A stretch of 37,203 bases of DNA from an uncultured Prevotellaceae bacterium (GCA_900320435.1 ONSH01000005.1:1-37203); one strand, 5' to 3'. Positions 1 to 8,998 are shown, numbered from the stretch's first letter. Numbers and translations: made by a program. The notes: a model not told the origin generated them from the letters alone.

Positions 1-1943
1 TCGGACATATCCATGCCGTAGCTCTTCGCCATGTCGTCGAGCGGAATCTTGCGGTCGATCTGCTGGACAATCTGTATCTTGTTCTTGCTCTTGTTGGGCA
101 CCGTCTTCACCCGAATCTCAAACGGGCGGTCGATCTCCTCTTCTTCGCAGTAGCGGGCGATGAGTTCGCAGAAGGCTTTGCCGTAGCGTGCGGCCTTACC
201 CTGCCCCACACCCGGCATCTGCCGCAACTCTTCCTGGGTGATGGGATACATCGTGGCCATAGCCTCCAGCGTGTTGTCCTGGAAGATGACGTAGGGCGGA
301 ATGTTCAGCTCCGCAGCCTTCTGGCGACGCAGGCTCTTGAGCATCTTCATGAGCGTGCCGTCCAGCACGGAAGTGCCCGACTGCTCGGCCTCGTAGTCTT
401 CGAAGTCGTTGTTCTCGCTCACGAGGAAGGGCTCCGGATGCTTGATGAACTCCTTGCCGGCGGGCTGCAGCTTGAGGATGCCATAGTTCTCCACATCCTT
501 GCGTATGTATTCCGAAAGGATGGCCAGACGGATGAGCGCCTCCCAGAACCTCTGCGAACGCTCCGCGCCGACGCCGAACAGGGGCAGCGACTCGTGGCCG
601 CGAGCCGTCACGCGGTCCGTCTCCCGACCCATCAGCACATCGATCAGATAGTCGCCCTTGAAGTCCTCCTTGAGCGCCGTGATGAGCTTCAGCAGGTTCA
701 CCAGATCGCCTTGGGCCTGAACCTGATGCTTGGGCTTGCGGCAGTTGTCGCAGGCGCCGCAGTTGTCCTTGTCGTAGGTCTCGCCGAAATAGTGCAGCAG
801 GATGCGCCGGCGGCACAGGCTCGTCTCGGCGTAGTCTTTCGTCTCGCTCAGGAGCTGGCGGCCGATCTCCTGCTCGGAGAGGGGCTTGCCCTCCATGAAC
901 TTGTCGAGCTTCTTGAGATCCAGCGGGCTGTAGAACGTCACACAGAGGCCTTCGCCGCCGTCTCTGCCGGCGCGTCCAGTCTCCTGGTAGTAACCCTCCA
1001 GACTCTTGGGGATGTCGTAGTGGATGACGTAGCGCACATCGGGCTTGTCGATACCCATGCCAAAGGCGATGGTGGCCACGATGACGTCGATGCGCTCCAT
1101 GATGAAGTCATCCTGCGTCTCGGCCCTCTGCGTGCTGTCCATGCCGGCATGGTACGCACGCGCATTAATATTGTTCGCACGAAGCACTTCGGCCAGCTCT
1201 TCCACCTTACGCCGTGAAAGACAGTAGACAATGCCGCTCTTGCCGGGGTGCTGCAGGATGAAACGGATGATGTCTTTCTCCACGTCCTTCGTCTTGGGGC
1301 GCACCTCGTAGTAGAGGTTGGGGCGGTTGAAGGAACTCATGAAGTCCTTCGCTGCGGGGATGCCCAGATTCTTCTTGATATCCTGGCGCACCTTGTCCGT
1401 CGCCGTAGCCGTAAGGGCAATGACGGGCGCCACACCGATCTGGTTGATCATCGGACGGATGCGCCGGTACTCGGGACGGAAGTCGTGGCCCCATTCCGAG
1501 ATACAGTGGGCCTCATCCACGGCATAGAAGGAGATCTTCACCGAAGAGAGGAACTCGGCGTTCTCCGCCTTGTTCAGACTCTCGGGCGCCACATAGAGCA
1601 ACTTGGTACGGCCGGCGAGCACATCATTCTTCACTTCGTCAATCTGTCCGCGACTCTGCGAAGAGTTAAGGAAGTGGGCCACGCTGTCGTCCTCCGTGGC
1701 CTGACGGATGGCGTCCACCTGATTCTTCATCAGGGCGATGAGCGGAGAGATCACGATGGCCGTGCCCTCCATCACAAGCGCAGGCAACTGGTAGCACAGA
1801 CTCTTGCCGCCGCCCGTAGGCATCAGCACGAAAGTGTCGCTGCCGGAGAGCAGGTTGTTGATGATGGCCTCCTGATCGCCTTTGAAGGTGTCAAAGCCGA
1901 AGTACTGCCTCAGTGCCTGGTGAAGATTGATGTCCTGTTTCAT
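1..1943 (-). CDS. recQ: ATP-dependent DNA helicase RecQ (C-terminus outside window)
   Basis: Superfamily 2 3'-5' DNA helicase that unwinds recombination and stalled-fork intermediates. The frame is open from ATG at 1943 to the window edge (about 647 codons), so the C-terminus is missing. Read in order: Walker A in LMPTGGGKSLC (about residues 40-47), DEAH box in AIDEAHCISEWGHDFRPEY (about 140-160), motif VI QETGRAGRDG, the RecQ zinc-binding Cys cluster (CRRR then CGACDNC, about 375-400), a winged-helix region, and an HRDC domain with QMPGVGQGKAARYG (about 560-575). The start gives the usual short N-terminus (MKQDINLHQALRQYFGF). It lies 38 bp downstream of clpX with no promoter visible in the gap, so it is probably the last visible gene of the lptB-tig-clpP-clpX-recQ operon. 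Family assignment is secure. Confidence 0.96.
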   Translation of the reverse strand, partial: MKQDINLHQALRQYFGFDTFKGDQEAIINNLLSGSDTFVLMPTGGGKSLCYQLPALVMEGTAIVISPLIALMKNQVDAIRQATEDDSVAHFLNSSQSRGQIDEVKNDVLAGRTKLLYVAPESLNKAENAEFLSSVKISFYAVDEAHCISEWGHDFRPEYRRIRPMINQIGVAPVIALTATATDKVRQDIKKNLGIPAAKDFMSSFNRPNLYYEVRPKTKDVEKDIIRFILQHPGKSGIVYCLSRRKVEELAEVLRANNINARAYHAGMDSTQRAETQDDFIMERIDVIVATIAFGMGIDKPDVRYVIHYDIPKSLEGYYQETGRAGRDGGEGLCVTFYSPLDLKKLDKFMEGKPLSEQEIGRQLLSETKDYAETSLCRRRILLHYFGETYDKDNCGACDNCRKPKHQVQAQGDLVNLLKLITALKEDFKGDYLIDVLMGRETDRVTARGHESLPLFGVGAERSQRFWEALIRLAILSEYIRKDVENYGILKLQPAGKEFIKHPEPFLVSENNDFEDYEAEQSGTSVLDGTLMKMLKSLRRQKAAELNIPPYVIFQDNTLEAMATMYPITQEELRQMPGVGQGKAARYGKAFCELIARYCEEEEIDRPFEIRVKTVPNKSKNKIQIVQQIDRKIPLDDMAKSYGMDMS

Positions 1944-1981
1944 AGCTGTGTGGCGGTTAGGTGGTGGTTGTTTCGCTGACG

Positions 1982-3211
1982 TTATGATGCGAGACGCTCG
2001 CTGCGGGCGAGGCGCTCCATGATGTAGTCTTTAGTGATGCGGATCTGCTTCTTCTCCGAGGACGGCGCGTCGAACTGAGCCTCCTGCATCACGTCCTCCA
2101 CAATGCTGCGCAGGCCGCGTGCACCGAGCTTGAACTCGACGGCTTTGTCCACGATATAGTCCAGAGCGTCCTCCTCGAAAGTCAGCTCGATGTCGTCCAT
2201 CTTGAAGAGCTTCTTCTGCTGACGGATGAGTGAGTTCTTCGGCTCCGTGAGGATGCGTCTGAGGGCCGTGCGGTCGAGGGGATCGAGATGGGTCAGCACG
2301 GGCAGACGGCCGATGAGCTCGGGGATGAGCCCGAAGCTCTTGAGGTCCTGCGGCTGGATGTACTTCATCATGTCCTTCTGGTCGATGCGCTTGACATTTT
2401 GCACACTGTTGTAGCCCACCACGTGGGTGTTCAGACGTTGCGCTATCTTGCGCTCGATGCCGTCGAAGGCGCCGCCGCAGATGAAGAGGATGTTGCTCGT
2501 GTCGATCTTCACATAGTCCTGGTCGGGATGCTTGCGGCCGCCCTTGGGGGGCACGTTGACCGTGCTGCCCTCAAGCAGCTTGAGCATGGCCTGCTGGACG
2601 CCCTCGCCGCTCACGTCGCGCGTGATACTGGGGTTGTCGCCTTTGCGGGCCACCTTGTCGATCTCGTCGATGAAGACGATGCCGCGCTCGGCAGCCGCCA
2701 CGTCGTAGTCGGCGGCCTGCAGCAGACGCGAGAGGATGCTCTCCACATCCTCACCCACATAGCCGGCCTCGGTGAACACCGTGGCGTCCACGATGCTGAA
2801 AGGCACGTCGAGCATCTTGGCGATGGTGCGCGCCAGCAGGGTCTTGCCCGTGCCGGTGGAGCCCACCATGATGATGTTGCTCTTCTCCAGCTCCACGCCG
2901 TCGTCCTCCACCTTCTGGGTGAGTCGCTTGTAGTGGTTGTAAACGGCTACGGCCAGAGTCTTCTTGGCCTCGTCCTGACCGATGACGTACTGGTCCAGAT
3001 GCTCCTTGATGTCCATCGGCTTGGGCAGGGGGCGTGCGCCCCAGGGCTTGGGTGAGAAGCCCGAAACCGCTTTGTGCTCCTGGATCACGTTCCAGGCCTG
3101 CTCTACGCATTCGCTGCAGATGCAGCAGCCGTCAAGACCCGTGAGCATCAGACTCACGTCTCTGTCGGCGCGTCCGCAGAACCCGCATCTGGCTGTTGAT
3201 TTCTTCGTCAT
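1982..3211 (-). CDS. clpX: ClpX, ATP-binding unfoldase subunit of ClpXP
   Basis: AAA+ unfoldase that recognises substrates and threads them into the ClpP chamber. The 409-aa product has the N-terminal zinc finger (Cys9, Cys12, Cys32, Cys35), Walker A GSTGTGKT (117-124), the GYVGED pore loop (150-155), Walker B IVFIDEID (178-185), and the sensor/arginine region [13 protein letters not shown]. The ClpP-docking loop, IGF in Escherichia coli, reads VGY here (265-267), a conservative variant that fits Bacteroidota ClpX. The C-terminal small domain carries [16 protein letters not shown]. The start codon overlaps the clpP stop as ATGA, which indicates translational coupling. All key residues are present. 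Confidence 0.98.
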   Translation of the reverse strand: MTKKSTARCGFCGRADRDVSLMLTGLDGCCICSECVEQAWNVIQEHKAVSGFSPKPWGARPLPKPMDIKEHLDQYVIGQDEAKKTLAVAVYNHYKRLTQKVEDDGVELEKSNIIMVGSTGTGKTLLARTIAKMLDVPFSIVDATVFTEAGYVGEDVESILSRLLQAADYDVAAAERGIVFIDEIDKVARKGDNPSITRDVSGEGVQQAMLKLLEGSTVNVPPKGGRKHPDQDYVKIDTSNILFICGGAFDGIERKIAQRLNTHVVGYNSVQNVKRIDQKDMMKYIQPQDLKSFGLIPELIGRLPVLTHLDPLDRTALRRILTEPKNSLIRQQKKLFKMDDIELTFEEDALDYIVDKAVEFKLGARGLRSIVEDVMQEAQFDAPSSEKKQIRITKDYIMERLARSERLAS

Positions 3212-3879
3212 TTATTCTGTTTCTCCAATATTTGGTCAATCATTCCGTAATCCAAAGCCTCCTGCGCCGTCATCCAGTGGTCGCGGTCGCTGTCGGCCCA
3301 CACTTTGTCGTAGGGTGTGTGCGAGTGGTCGGCGATGATGGTGTAGAGCTCCTGCTTGAGCTTCTGGATCTCGCGGGCCGTGATCTCGATGTCCGAGGCC
3401 TGACCTTGGGCGCCGCCCATCGGCTGATGGATCATCACGCGGCTATGCTTGAGCGCGCTGCGACGACCGTCGTTGCCGGCCACCAGCAGGACGGCAGCCA
3501 TCGAGGCGGCCATACCCGTGCAGATGGTGGCTACGGGCGAATTGATGAACTGCATCGTGTCGTAGATGCCCAGTCCGGCATACACGCTGCCGCCGGGGCT
3601 GTTGATGTAGATGCTGATGTCCTTGCCGGGATCGGCGCTGTCCAGATAGAGCAGCTGGGCCTGCAGCGTGTTGGCCGTGTAGTCGTCGATCTCGGTGCCG
3701 AGAAAGATGATGCGGTCCATCATCAGGCGGCTGAACACGTCCATCTGCGTCACGTTGAGCTGACGCTCCTCGAGAATGTAGGGGTTCAGATACTGATTCT
3801 GCATCGACACCACATCGTGCAGCGCCATGCTGCTGATGCCGGTCCGGTCTTTGGCAAATTTTTCAAAATCCTTGGTCAT
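3208..3879 (-). CDS. clpP: ClpP, serine protease subunit of ClpXP
   Basis: Tetradecameric cytoplasmic serine peptidase that degrades substrates delivered by ClpX. The 223-aa product has the full catalytic triad: Ser126 in GMAASMAAV, His151 in RVMIHQPMGG and Asp200 in ADSDRDHWM. The spacing (25 and 49 residues) equals that of E. coli ClpP Ser98/His123/Asp172. The N-terminus is about 28 residues longer than the mature E. coli enzyme and probably includes a propeptide-like segment. It sits 33 bp downstream of tig and overlaps clpX by 4 bp, in the usual tig-clpP-clpX order. Nothing is missing. Confidence 0.98.
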   Translation of the reverse strand: MTKDFEKFAKDRTGISSMALHDVVSMQNQYLNPYILEERQLNVTQMDVFSRLMMDRIIFLGTEIDDYTANTLQAQLLYLDSADPGKDISIYINSPGGSVYAGLGIYDTMQFINSPVATICTGMAASMAAVLLVAGNDGRRSALKHSRVMIHQPMGGAQGQASDIEITAREIQKLKQELYTIIADHSHTPYDKVWADSDRDHWMTAQEALDYGMIDQILEKQNK

Positions 3880-3912
3880 GCTCTTGTCGGCATTTTGGGG
3901 TTACGTCTTATC

Positions 3913-5274
3913 TTATTTCTCCTCCTGGAAGAGCTTGTTGAACTCCTCCTGGCTGACACTCTTCTTCTGGAGCTTCACGACCTCCTTGGCCTTGGCGCCG
4001 ATCTTGCGGTCTTCCGTGCGGCTCACGAGGCCCTCGATCTGCTGCTTGTCCTTGAGCATGCCGGCGGCGTAGTTCTCGATGGCCTCATCGGGCACGTTCA
4101 TCATGCCGTACTGGGCAAACTGCATGCGGGTCACCTCCTTGGCGGTCTCCAGCACGTCGTCCTGCTCCACCTTGATCTCCAACTGGTCGCAGAGCTGCTC
4201 CTTCAAGAGGTGCCACTTGAGCTCCTCGATGCTGGGAGCGAAGTTCTTCTCGAAGAAGGCCTCGTCCTTGTCGGGGTTGTTGAGCTTCATGATGCGACGG
4301 AGCAGAGCCTCGGGGAATTCCACCTTGCCCACTCTCTCGCAAACATACTTGCGCAGATCCATCATGAAACGGAAGTCGCTGTCGATGGCAAACTGAGCCT
4401 CGAGGGTCTTGCGCGTCTCGGCGCGGAACTCCTCCTCGCTCTTCACCTTGCCCTCGCCCAGAACCTGGTCGAAGAGCTCCTGGTCGAGCTTGTGGGCCTC
4501 GTAGCGGGTGATCTCGGTGATCTGATACTGGAAGTCGCTCTTCATGCCGGCGGCCTCCTCCTTCGTGATCTTCAGCAGGCTGGAGAGCTCCACCTCGCTG
4601 CCGTCATAGGCGGTGGAGGGGTTGAACGTCAGCACGTCGCCCACCTTGGCGCCCTCGAACTTCTTCTTCTCGTCGTCACTCTTGAAGTAGCCGGGCAGCA
4701 TCACGGCGTCCTTCACCTCGATACCGCCGGCCTTGGGAGCGCCGCCTTCGAGCTCGGTCATGACGCCCTTCACCATGTCCTTGTCCTGATAGTCCTGCAC
4801 CTTGTTGTAGCTGCCGGCGCGCTGGCAGTAGCCCTGGAGCTGCTGGTCGACGAGTTCGTCGCTTACCTTGATCTCGTAGTAGGGCACCTTGTCCTTGTCG
4901 CTGATCTTGCCGTCCATCTCGGGGGCCAGAGCCACGTCGAAGACGAAGGTGTATTCCGTGCCGTTCTCGAAGTCGATCTTGGGCTGCTTGTCCTCGTTGG
5001 GAAGGGGCTCACCCAGGATGTTGATCTTCTGCTCGCGGATGTATTTGTAGAGCTCGGCGCCCAGGAGCTTGTTCACCTCCTCGGCCTTCACTTCGAGTCC
5101 GAAACGCTTCTGCACCAGAGACAGGGGCACCTGTCCGGGACGGAAACCGGGCAAAGAGGCCTTCTTGCGGAGGTCCTTCAGTCCCTTTTCCACTTTTTCC
5201 TTGTAGTCTTCTTCCTTCAGTGTGACGGTCACGAGGCCGTTCACCTTGTCGATGTTTTCAAATTTGATTTCCAT
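3913..5274 (-). CDS. tig: Trigger factor, ribosome-associated chaperone
   Basis: Chaperone that docks at the ribosomal exit tunnel and shields nascent chains. The ribosome-docking loop shows the family signature GFRPGQVP (about residues 43-50) followed by LVQKRFG. A degenerate FKBP-like peptidyl-prolyl isomerase region follows in the middle, then a long helical C-terminal domain rich in Lys and Glu. Length 453 aa is normal (E. coli 432). The protein ends FNKLFQEEK. It starts 24 bp after lptB, and no TAnnTTTG element is visible in that gap, so it is probably transcribed from the lptB promoter together with clpP-clpX. Confidence 0.96.
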   Translation of the reverse strand: MEIKFENIDKVNGLVTVTLKEEDYKEKVEKGLKDLRKKASLPGFRPGQVPLSLVQKRFGLEVKAEEVNKLLGAELYKYIREQKINILGEPLPNEDKQPKIDFENGTEYTFVFDVALAPEMDGKISDKDKVPYYEIKVSDELVDQQLQGYCQRAGSYNKVQDYQDKDMVKGVMTELEGGAPKAGGIEVKDAVMLPGYFKSDDEKKKFEGAKVGDVLTFNPSTAYDGSEVELSSLLKITKEEAAGMKSDFQYQITEITRYEAHKLDQELFDQVLGEGKVKSEEEFRAETRKTLEAQFAIDSDFRFMMDLRKYVCERVGKVEFPEALLRRIMKLNNPDKDEAFFEKNFAPSIEELKWHLLKEQLCDQLEIKVEQDDVLETAKEVTRMQFAQYGMMNVPDEAIENYAAGMLKDKQQIEGLVSRTEDRKIGAKAKEVVKLQKKSVSQEEFNKLFQEEK

Positions 5275-5298
5275 TGTCGTTTGTATGATTTTACGATT

Positions 5299-6153
5299 TT
5301 ATTTTTCGGTTTGGTTTTCGTTTTGGTTTTCGTTTTCGTTAACGTCAGCGTTAGCGTTATCGTTATCGTTGCTTCCTCCCGAACGCTCGCGGTCCATCTT
5401 CTGGAAGTCCTTCAGGCGGAGTTTGAAGCTGCGCGTGAGGTATTTGTCGAGCACCACGGGATTTACGGCCAGCTCCTCGGGCGTGCCGTGGAAGAGTATC
5501 TGACCCTCGAAGAGCAGATAGGCGCGATCGGTGATGCAAAGCGTCTCTTCTACATTGTGGTCGGTGATGAGCACGCCGATGTTCTTCTGCTTGAGCTTCC
5601 ACACGATATACTGGATGTCCTCCACGGCGATGGGGTCCACACCGGCGAAAGGCTCGTCGAGCATGATGAAGAGGGGGTCGATGGCCAGGCAGCGGGCAAT
5701 CTCCGTGCGACGGCGTTCGCCGCCGGAGAGCTGGTCGCCCAGATTCTTACGCACCTTCTGCAGACGGAATTCGTCGATGAGACTCTCCAGCTTTTCGCGC
5801 TGATACTCACGGGGCTTGCCCGTCATCTCGAGCACGGAGGCGATGTTGTCCTCCACCGACATCTTGCGGAACACCGAGGCCTCCTGCGCCAGATAGCCGA
5901 TGCCCTTTCGGGCCCGCTTGTAGACGGGGTCCTTGGTGATTTCCTCGCCGCGCAGGAAGATGTGGCCGCCGTTGGGCACCACGAGGCCCGTGGTCATGTA
6001 GAACGAGGTCGTCTTGCCGGCGCCGTTGGGCCCCAACAGACCCACAATCTCCCCCTGGTGAACATTGAACGAAACGTTGTTCACCACGGTACGCTTGCCG
6101 TAGACCTTCACGAGTCCCTCGCTGCGCAATTCTGCTCTTTCCTGCTCTTTCAC
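5299..6153 (-). CDS. lptB: LPS export ABC transporter ATPase LptB with Asn-rich tail
   Basis: Cytoplasmic ATPase of the Lpt machine that drives LPS from the inner to the outer membrane. Numbered from the chosen GTG start (284 aa): Walker A GPNGAGKT (41-48), signature LSGGERRRTEIARCLA (142-157), Walker B FIMLDEPFAGVDP (162-174), H-loop ITDHN (196-200). The open frame extends 49 codons further upstream to an ATG at 6300, but that stretch crosses the predicted promoter at 6170-6177 and its translation does not resemble LptB, so GTG at 6153 (VKEQERAELRSEGLVK) is preferred. The last 24 or so residues (261-284) are an alternating Asn tail encoded by a near-hexanucleotide repeat; E. coli LptB (241 aa) lacks it. 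It is the first gene of the lptB-tig-clpP-clpX-recQ unit. Confidence 0.92.
   Translation of the reverse strand: MKEQERAELRSEGLVKVYGKRTVVNNVSFNVHQGEIVGLLGPNGAGKTTSFYMTTGLVVPNGGHIFLRGEEITKDPVYKRARKGIGYLAQEASVFRKMSVEDNIASVLEMTGKPREYQREKLESLIDEFRLQKVRKNLGDQLSGGERRRTEIARCLAIDPLFIMLDEPFAGVDPIAVEDIQYIVWKLKQKNIGVLITDHNVEETLCITDRAYLLFEGQILFHGTPEELAVNPVVLDKYLTRSFKLRLKDFQKMDRERSGGSNDNDNANADVNENENQNENQTEK
5306..5371 (-). repeat. Degenerate hexanucleotide tract in the 3' end of lptB
   Basis: On the minus strand this tract consists of 6-bp steps of the types AACGAT, AACGCT, AACGAA and AACCAA. It encodes the alternating tail in which Asn occupies nearly every second residue and D, A, E or Q the others. Such tracts can change length by slippage in whole codon pairs without breaking the frame. 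Confidence 0.75.
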
Positions 6154-6162
6154 GCGTAAAAA

Positions 6163-6200
6163 TTTTGCGCAAATATACAAAAAAATCTTCAGAAAGGGCC
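6163..6200 (-). promoter_or_regulatory. Predicted Bacteroidota promoter of lptB
   Basis: The minus strand reads TATATTTG at 6177-6170, an exact match to the Bacteroidota -7 consensus TAnnTTTG. The -33 region is weak. The G of the element lies 16 nt before the GTG start, so the leader would be about 10 nt long. It is back to back with the mlaE promoter. Confidence 0.65.
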
Positions 6201-6234
6201 ACTTTCGCCAAAAAAATCTCCGCCTATATCCCCG

Positions 6235-6260
6235 AACCTTCATTTTTTTACTTATTTTTG
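6235..6260 (+). promoter_or_regulatory. Predicted Bacteroidota promoter of mlaE
   Basis: TATTTTTG at 6253-6260 matches the -7 consensus TAnnTTTG, 21 nt before the mlaE ATG at 6282. The upstream T-rich stretch has no strong -33 TTTG. Together with the lptB promoter it makes the 128-bp gap 6154-6281 a divergent promoter region. Confidence 0.6.
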
Positions 6261-6281
6261 CAGCTGAAACACTAACGAAAC

Positions 6282-7025
6282 ATGTATATTTCCGACTCAA
6301 TAGCGACCTTTGGTCGTTACCTTCAGCTCATGTGGCGCGTGCTTGCTCTGCCCGAACGCTGGCGCATGTTCGGCAGGGAGTACGTCAAGGAAATGGCCTC
6401 CCTCGGCGTGGACAGCCTGGGCATCGTGGTGCTCATTTCCTTCTTCATCGGCGCCGTCATCTGCATCCAGATCAAGCTCAACATCGCCTCTCCCTGGATG
6501 CCCGGATGGACGACGGGTTACACCACGCGCGAAATCATGCTGCTGGAGTTCTCCTCCTCCATCATGTGTCTGATACTGGCCGGCAAGGTGGGCTCCAACA
6601 TCGCCTCCGAAATCGGCACGATGAAGGTGACGCAACAGATTGACGCGCTGGAAATTATGGGCGTCAACTCCGCTTCTTTCGTCATCCTGCCCAAGATCGC
6701 CGCCCTCATCACGATGATTCCCTTCCTCGTCATCTTCTCGGCGCTGATGGGCTTCATCGGGGCTTATGCCACCTCGCTCGTGGGCGTCATCAACGTGGAC
6801 GACGTCACGGCCGGACTGCAGCACGACTTCAACCAGTGGTACGTGTGGATGTCGCTCATCAAGAGCCTCTTCTTCGCCTTCATCATCAGCAGCGTCTCCG
6901 CCTTCTACGGCTACACGGTGGAGGGCGGCAGCTTCGACGTGGGCAAGGCTTCCACCGACGCCGTCGTCTCCTCGTCCATCCTCATCCTCTTTTCCGACAT
7001 CTTCCTGACTTCCATGCTCTCATGA
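6282..7025 (+). CDS. mlaE: MlaE-family phospholipid ABC transporter permease
   Basis: Inner-membrane permease of the Mla-type system that moves phospholipids between inner and outer membrane. The 247-aa protein has several hydrophobic segments (about 48-70, 88-108, 140-170, 190-215, 225-245) and the family signature around GSNIASEIGTMKVTQQIDAL (about 107-126). The length is that of a typical MlaE. Its stop overlaps the start of mlaF (ATGA), so the two are coupled. The usual third partner, an MlaD/MCE substrate-binding protein, is not adjacent; the genes after mlaF are unrelated. It is transcribed divergently from lptB, another envelope lipid transporter. Confidence 0.92.
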   Translation: MYISDSIATFGRYLQLMWRVLALPERWRMFGREYVKEMASLGVDSLGIVVLISFFIGAVICIQIKLNIASPWMPGWTTGYTTREIMLLEFSSSIMCLILAGKVGSNIASEIGTMKVTQQIDALEIMGVNSASFVILPKIAALITMIPFLVIFSALMGFIGAYATSLVGVINVDDVTAGLQHDFNQWYVWMSLIKSLFFAFIISSVSAFYGYTVEGGSFDVGKASTDAVVSSSILILFSDIFLTSMLS

Positions 7026-7777
7026 TAGAACTCAAACAAATCCGCAAGGCCTTCGACGGCCGCGAAGTGCTGAAGGGCATCGACGCCGTGTTTGAAGACG
7101 GCAAGACGAATCTCATCATCGGCCAGTCGGGCTCGGGCAAGACGGTGCTCATCAAGAACGTCGTGGGCCTCTACGTGCCCACTTCGGGCCAGGTGCTCTA
7201 CGACGGGCGCGACATCAACGCCATGACCAAGAAGGAGAAGGCCCTCATCCACCGCGAGATGGGCATGATCTTCCAGTCGGCGGCGCTCTTCGACTCGATG
7301 TCGGTCCTGGAGAACGTGATGTTCCCGCTTGACATGTTCTCCGACATGAACACGGCCGATCGCGTCAAAAGGGCCAAATATTGCCTCTCGCGCGTCAATC
7401 TGGCCGGCGCCGAAGACAAGTTTCCCGGCGAAATCTCCGGCGGCATGCAGAAGCGCGCCGCCATCGCGCGCGCCATCGCGCTCAATCCCAAATACCTCTT
7501 CTGCGACGAGCCCAACTCGGGCCTCGACCCCAAGACCTCCATCGTCATCGACCAGCTCATCCACTCCATCACGAAGGAGTACAACATGACCACCGTCGTC
7601 AACACGCACGACATGAACTCCGTGATGGGCATCGGAGAGAAAATCATCTATCTGGCCAACGGCGTCAAGGAGTGGGAAGGCACGAAGGACCAGATTATGT
7701 CCTCCACCAACGAGAGCCTCAACTCCTTCATCTTCGCCTCCGACCTCTTCCGCAAAGTCAAGGAAGCCAACCGTTAA
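7022..7777 (+). CDS. mlaF: MlaF-family phospholipid ABC transporter ATPase
   Basis: Cytoplasmic ATPase partner of the preceding MlaE permease. The 251-aa protein has Walker A GQSGSGKT (34-41), the signature ISGGMQKRAAIARAI (around 137), Walker B YLFCDEPNSGLDP and the H-loop NTHDMNS. The start ATG at 7022 overlaps the mlaE stop by 4 bp and gives the normal N-terminus MIELKQIRKAFDGREVL; the longer open frame upstream is only antisense-free read-through inside mlaE. The signature GGMQKR instead of GGQQQR is typical of MlaF/Ttg2A ATPases. Confidence 0.93.
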   Translation: MIELKQIRKAFDGREVLKGIDAVFEDGKTNLIIGQSGSGKTVLIKNVVGLYVPTSGQVLYDGRDINAMTKKEKALIHREMGMIFQSAALFDSMSVLENVMFPLDMFSDMNTADRVKRAKYCLSRVNLAGAEDKFPGEISGGMQKRAAIARAIALNPKYLFCDEPNSGLDPKTSIVIDQLIHSITKEYNMTTVVNTHDMNSVMGIGEKIIYLANGVKEWEGTKDQIMSSTNESLNSFIFASDLFRKVKEANR

Positions 7778-7790
7778 CGCGACTGCCGCC

Positions 7791-8996
7791 ATGGCCGTAA
7801 GTCTTCCTCCCGATTTCATCCGCATGATGCAGGAGCAATACGGCAGCGATGCGGCCTGCGCGCTATGTCACGCGCTCCTCGAAACGGAGCCCGAAGTCTC
7901 CGTTCGCATCAATCCCCGCAAACGACCGCAAACGACTGAAGGAGAGACGCTTCCGTCGGAAACGGAACTCACGCTGACGCCCGTCCCCTGGTGCCGGGAG
8001 GGCTTTTACCTCTCCGGACGTCCGCCCTTCACGATGGATCCTCTGCTGCATGCCGGCGCCTACTACGTGCAGGAGGCTTCGTCGATGTATCTCGCTGAAA
8101 TCCTGCACCGTTACGCTGCTCTGGAAGCGCCCGTTCAGGCCCTCGACCTCTGTGCCGCTCCGGGCGGCAAGAGCACGCTCGTGGCCGGTCTCCTGCCCGA
8201 AGGCTCCACGCTGATTTGCAACGAGCCGATGGCCAAACGCGCCCAAGTGCTCTCGGAGAACGTGCAAAAATGGACACGCATGCGTGAGGGCCATTATCCC
8301 GTGCGCTGCATCGTGACGCAGCAGATGCCGGCCGATTTTGCCCGTTTCACCGATTGCTTCGACCTCATTGTTACTGATGTGCCCTGTTCGGGCGAAGGCA
8401 TGTTTCGCAAGGACGAAGAGGCTGTCCGGGGCTGGAGCCCGGAGGCGGTGATGCGCTGCAGCGCGCTCCAGCGCGAGATTGTGGAGAGCGTCTGGCCCAC
8501 GTTGCGCGAAGGGGCTTTATTGGTCTATTCCACCTGCACCTTCAACCGCTTCGAGGACGAAGACAACGTGCGCTGGATTTGCGAGCGTTTGGGCGGCACG
8601 CTTTTGGAGGAACGCCACTTCCTGCCCGGACGCGATCGCGGCGAAGGTTTTTACATTGCCGCCGTCAGGAAAGAGAGCGATGGGGCGCTTCAGGAAGTCC
8701 GCGAACGTCAGCCGCTGCCTTCGATGCGCACAATGCGCGTGCTTTTTGACTCGGACGAAGCGCCTCTCTGCGACGGTAACTGCGTGGCGCTCAGCTATGA
8801 CGATGCGCTGCACTATCTGCGCGGCGAAGCCCTGAGGCTGGAGGCTCCGCGAGGTCCCGTCACGCTGACTTATGCCGGCCTCCCTCTGGGCGAAGGCAAG
8901 AGCGTCGGCTCCCGCATCAACAACCTCTACCCCGCTCCTTGGCGCATCCGCACCACCTATCTGAGCCGCTTTTCGCTCGCGCTACCCTGCTGCTGA
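7791..8996 (+). CDS. RsmF-like 16S rRNA (cytosine-C5) methyltransferase, shortened C-terminal region
   Basis: SAM-dependent m5C RNA methylase of the RsmB/RsmF (NOL1/NOP2/Sun) family, probably acting on 16S rRNA. The 401-aa protein shows the SAM motif DLCAAPGGKS (119-128), the catalytic-pair cysteines Cys199 in DVPCSGEG and Cys249 in YSTCTFN, and PGRDRGEGFY (279-288). Bacteroidota homologues known to me are nearer 470 aa: after GFYIAAVRK they carry a linker and a first RNA-binding segment, which here seems reduced to about 40 residues (roughly 295-333) before the conserved ALSYDDALHYLRGEAL and NNLYPAPWRIR end. It also has an unusual extra tail (TTYLSRFSLALPCC) running into a CTGCTG repeat cluster. 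It starts 13 bp after mlaF, so it is likely in that operon. Catalysis looks intact; RNA binding may differ. Confidence 0.88.
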   Translation: MAVSLPPDFIRMMQEQYGSDAACALCHALLETEPEVSVRINPRKRPQTTEGETLPSETELTLTPVPWCREGFYLSGRPPFTMDPLLHAGAYYVQEASSMYLAEILHRYAALEAPVQALDLCAAPGGKSTLVAGLLPEGSTLICNEPMAKRAQVLSENVQKWTRMREGHYPVRCIVTQQMPADFARFTDCFDLIVTDVPCSGEGMFRKDEEAVRGWSPEAVMRCSALQREIVESVWPTLREGALLVYSTCTFNRFEDEDNVRWICERLGGTLLEERHFLPGRDRGEGFYIAAVRKESDGALQEVRERQPLPSMRTMRVLFDSDEAPLCDGNCVALSYDDALHYLRGEALRLEAPRGPVTLTYAGLPLGEGKSVGSRINNLYPAPWRIRTTYLSRFSLALPCC

Positions 8997-8998
8997 GG

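Noticed and set aside
3196-6159. 987-codon open frame on the plus strand opposite clpP, tig and lptB
   Set aside because: The minus strand encodes well-known proteins with intact motifs throughout. The antisense translation is Leu/His/Val/Glu-rich, has no recognisable domain, and follows from codon bias on the opposite strand.
6154-6300. ATG start of lptB at 6300
   Set aside because: The extra 49 residues are basic and aromatic, unlike LptB, and overlap the lptB and mlaE promoter region.
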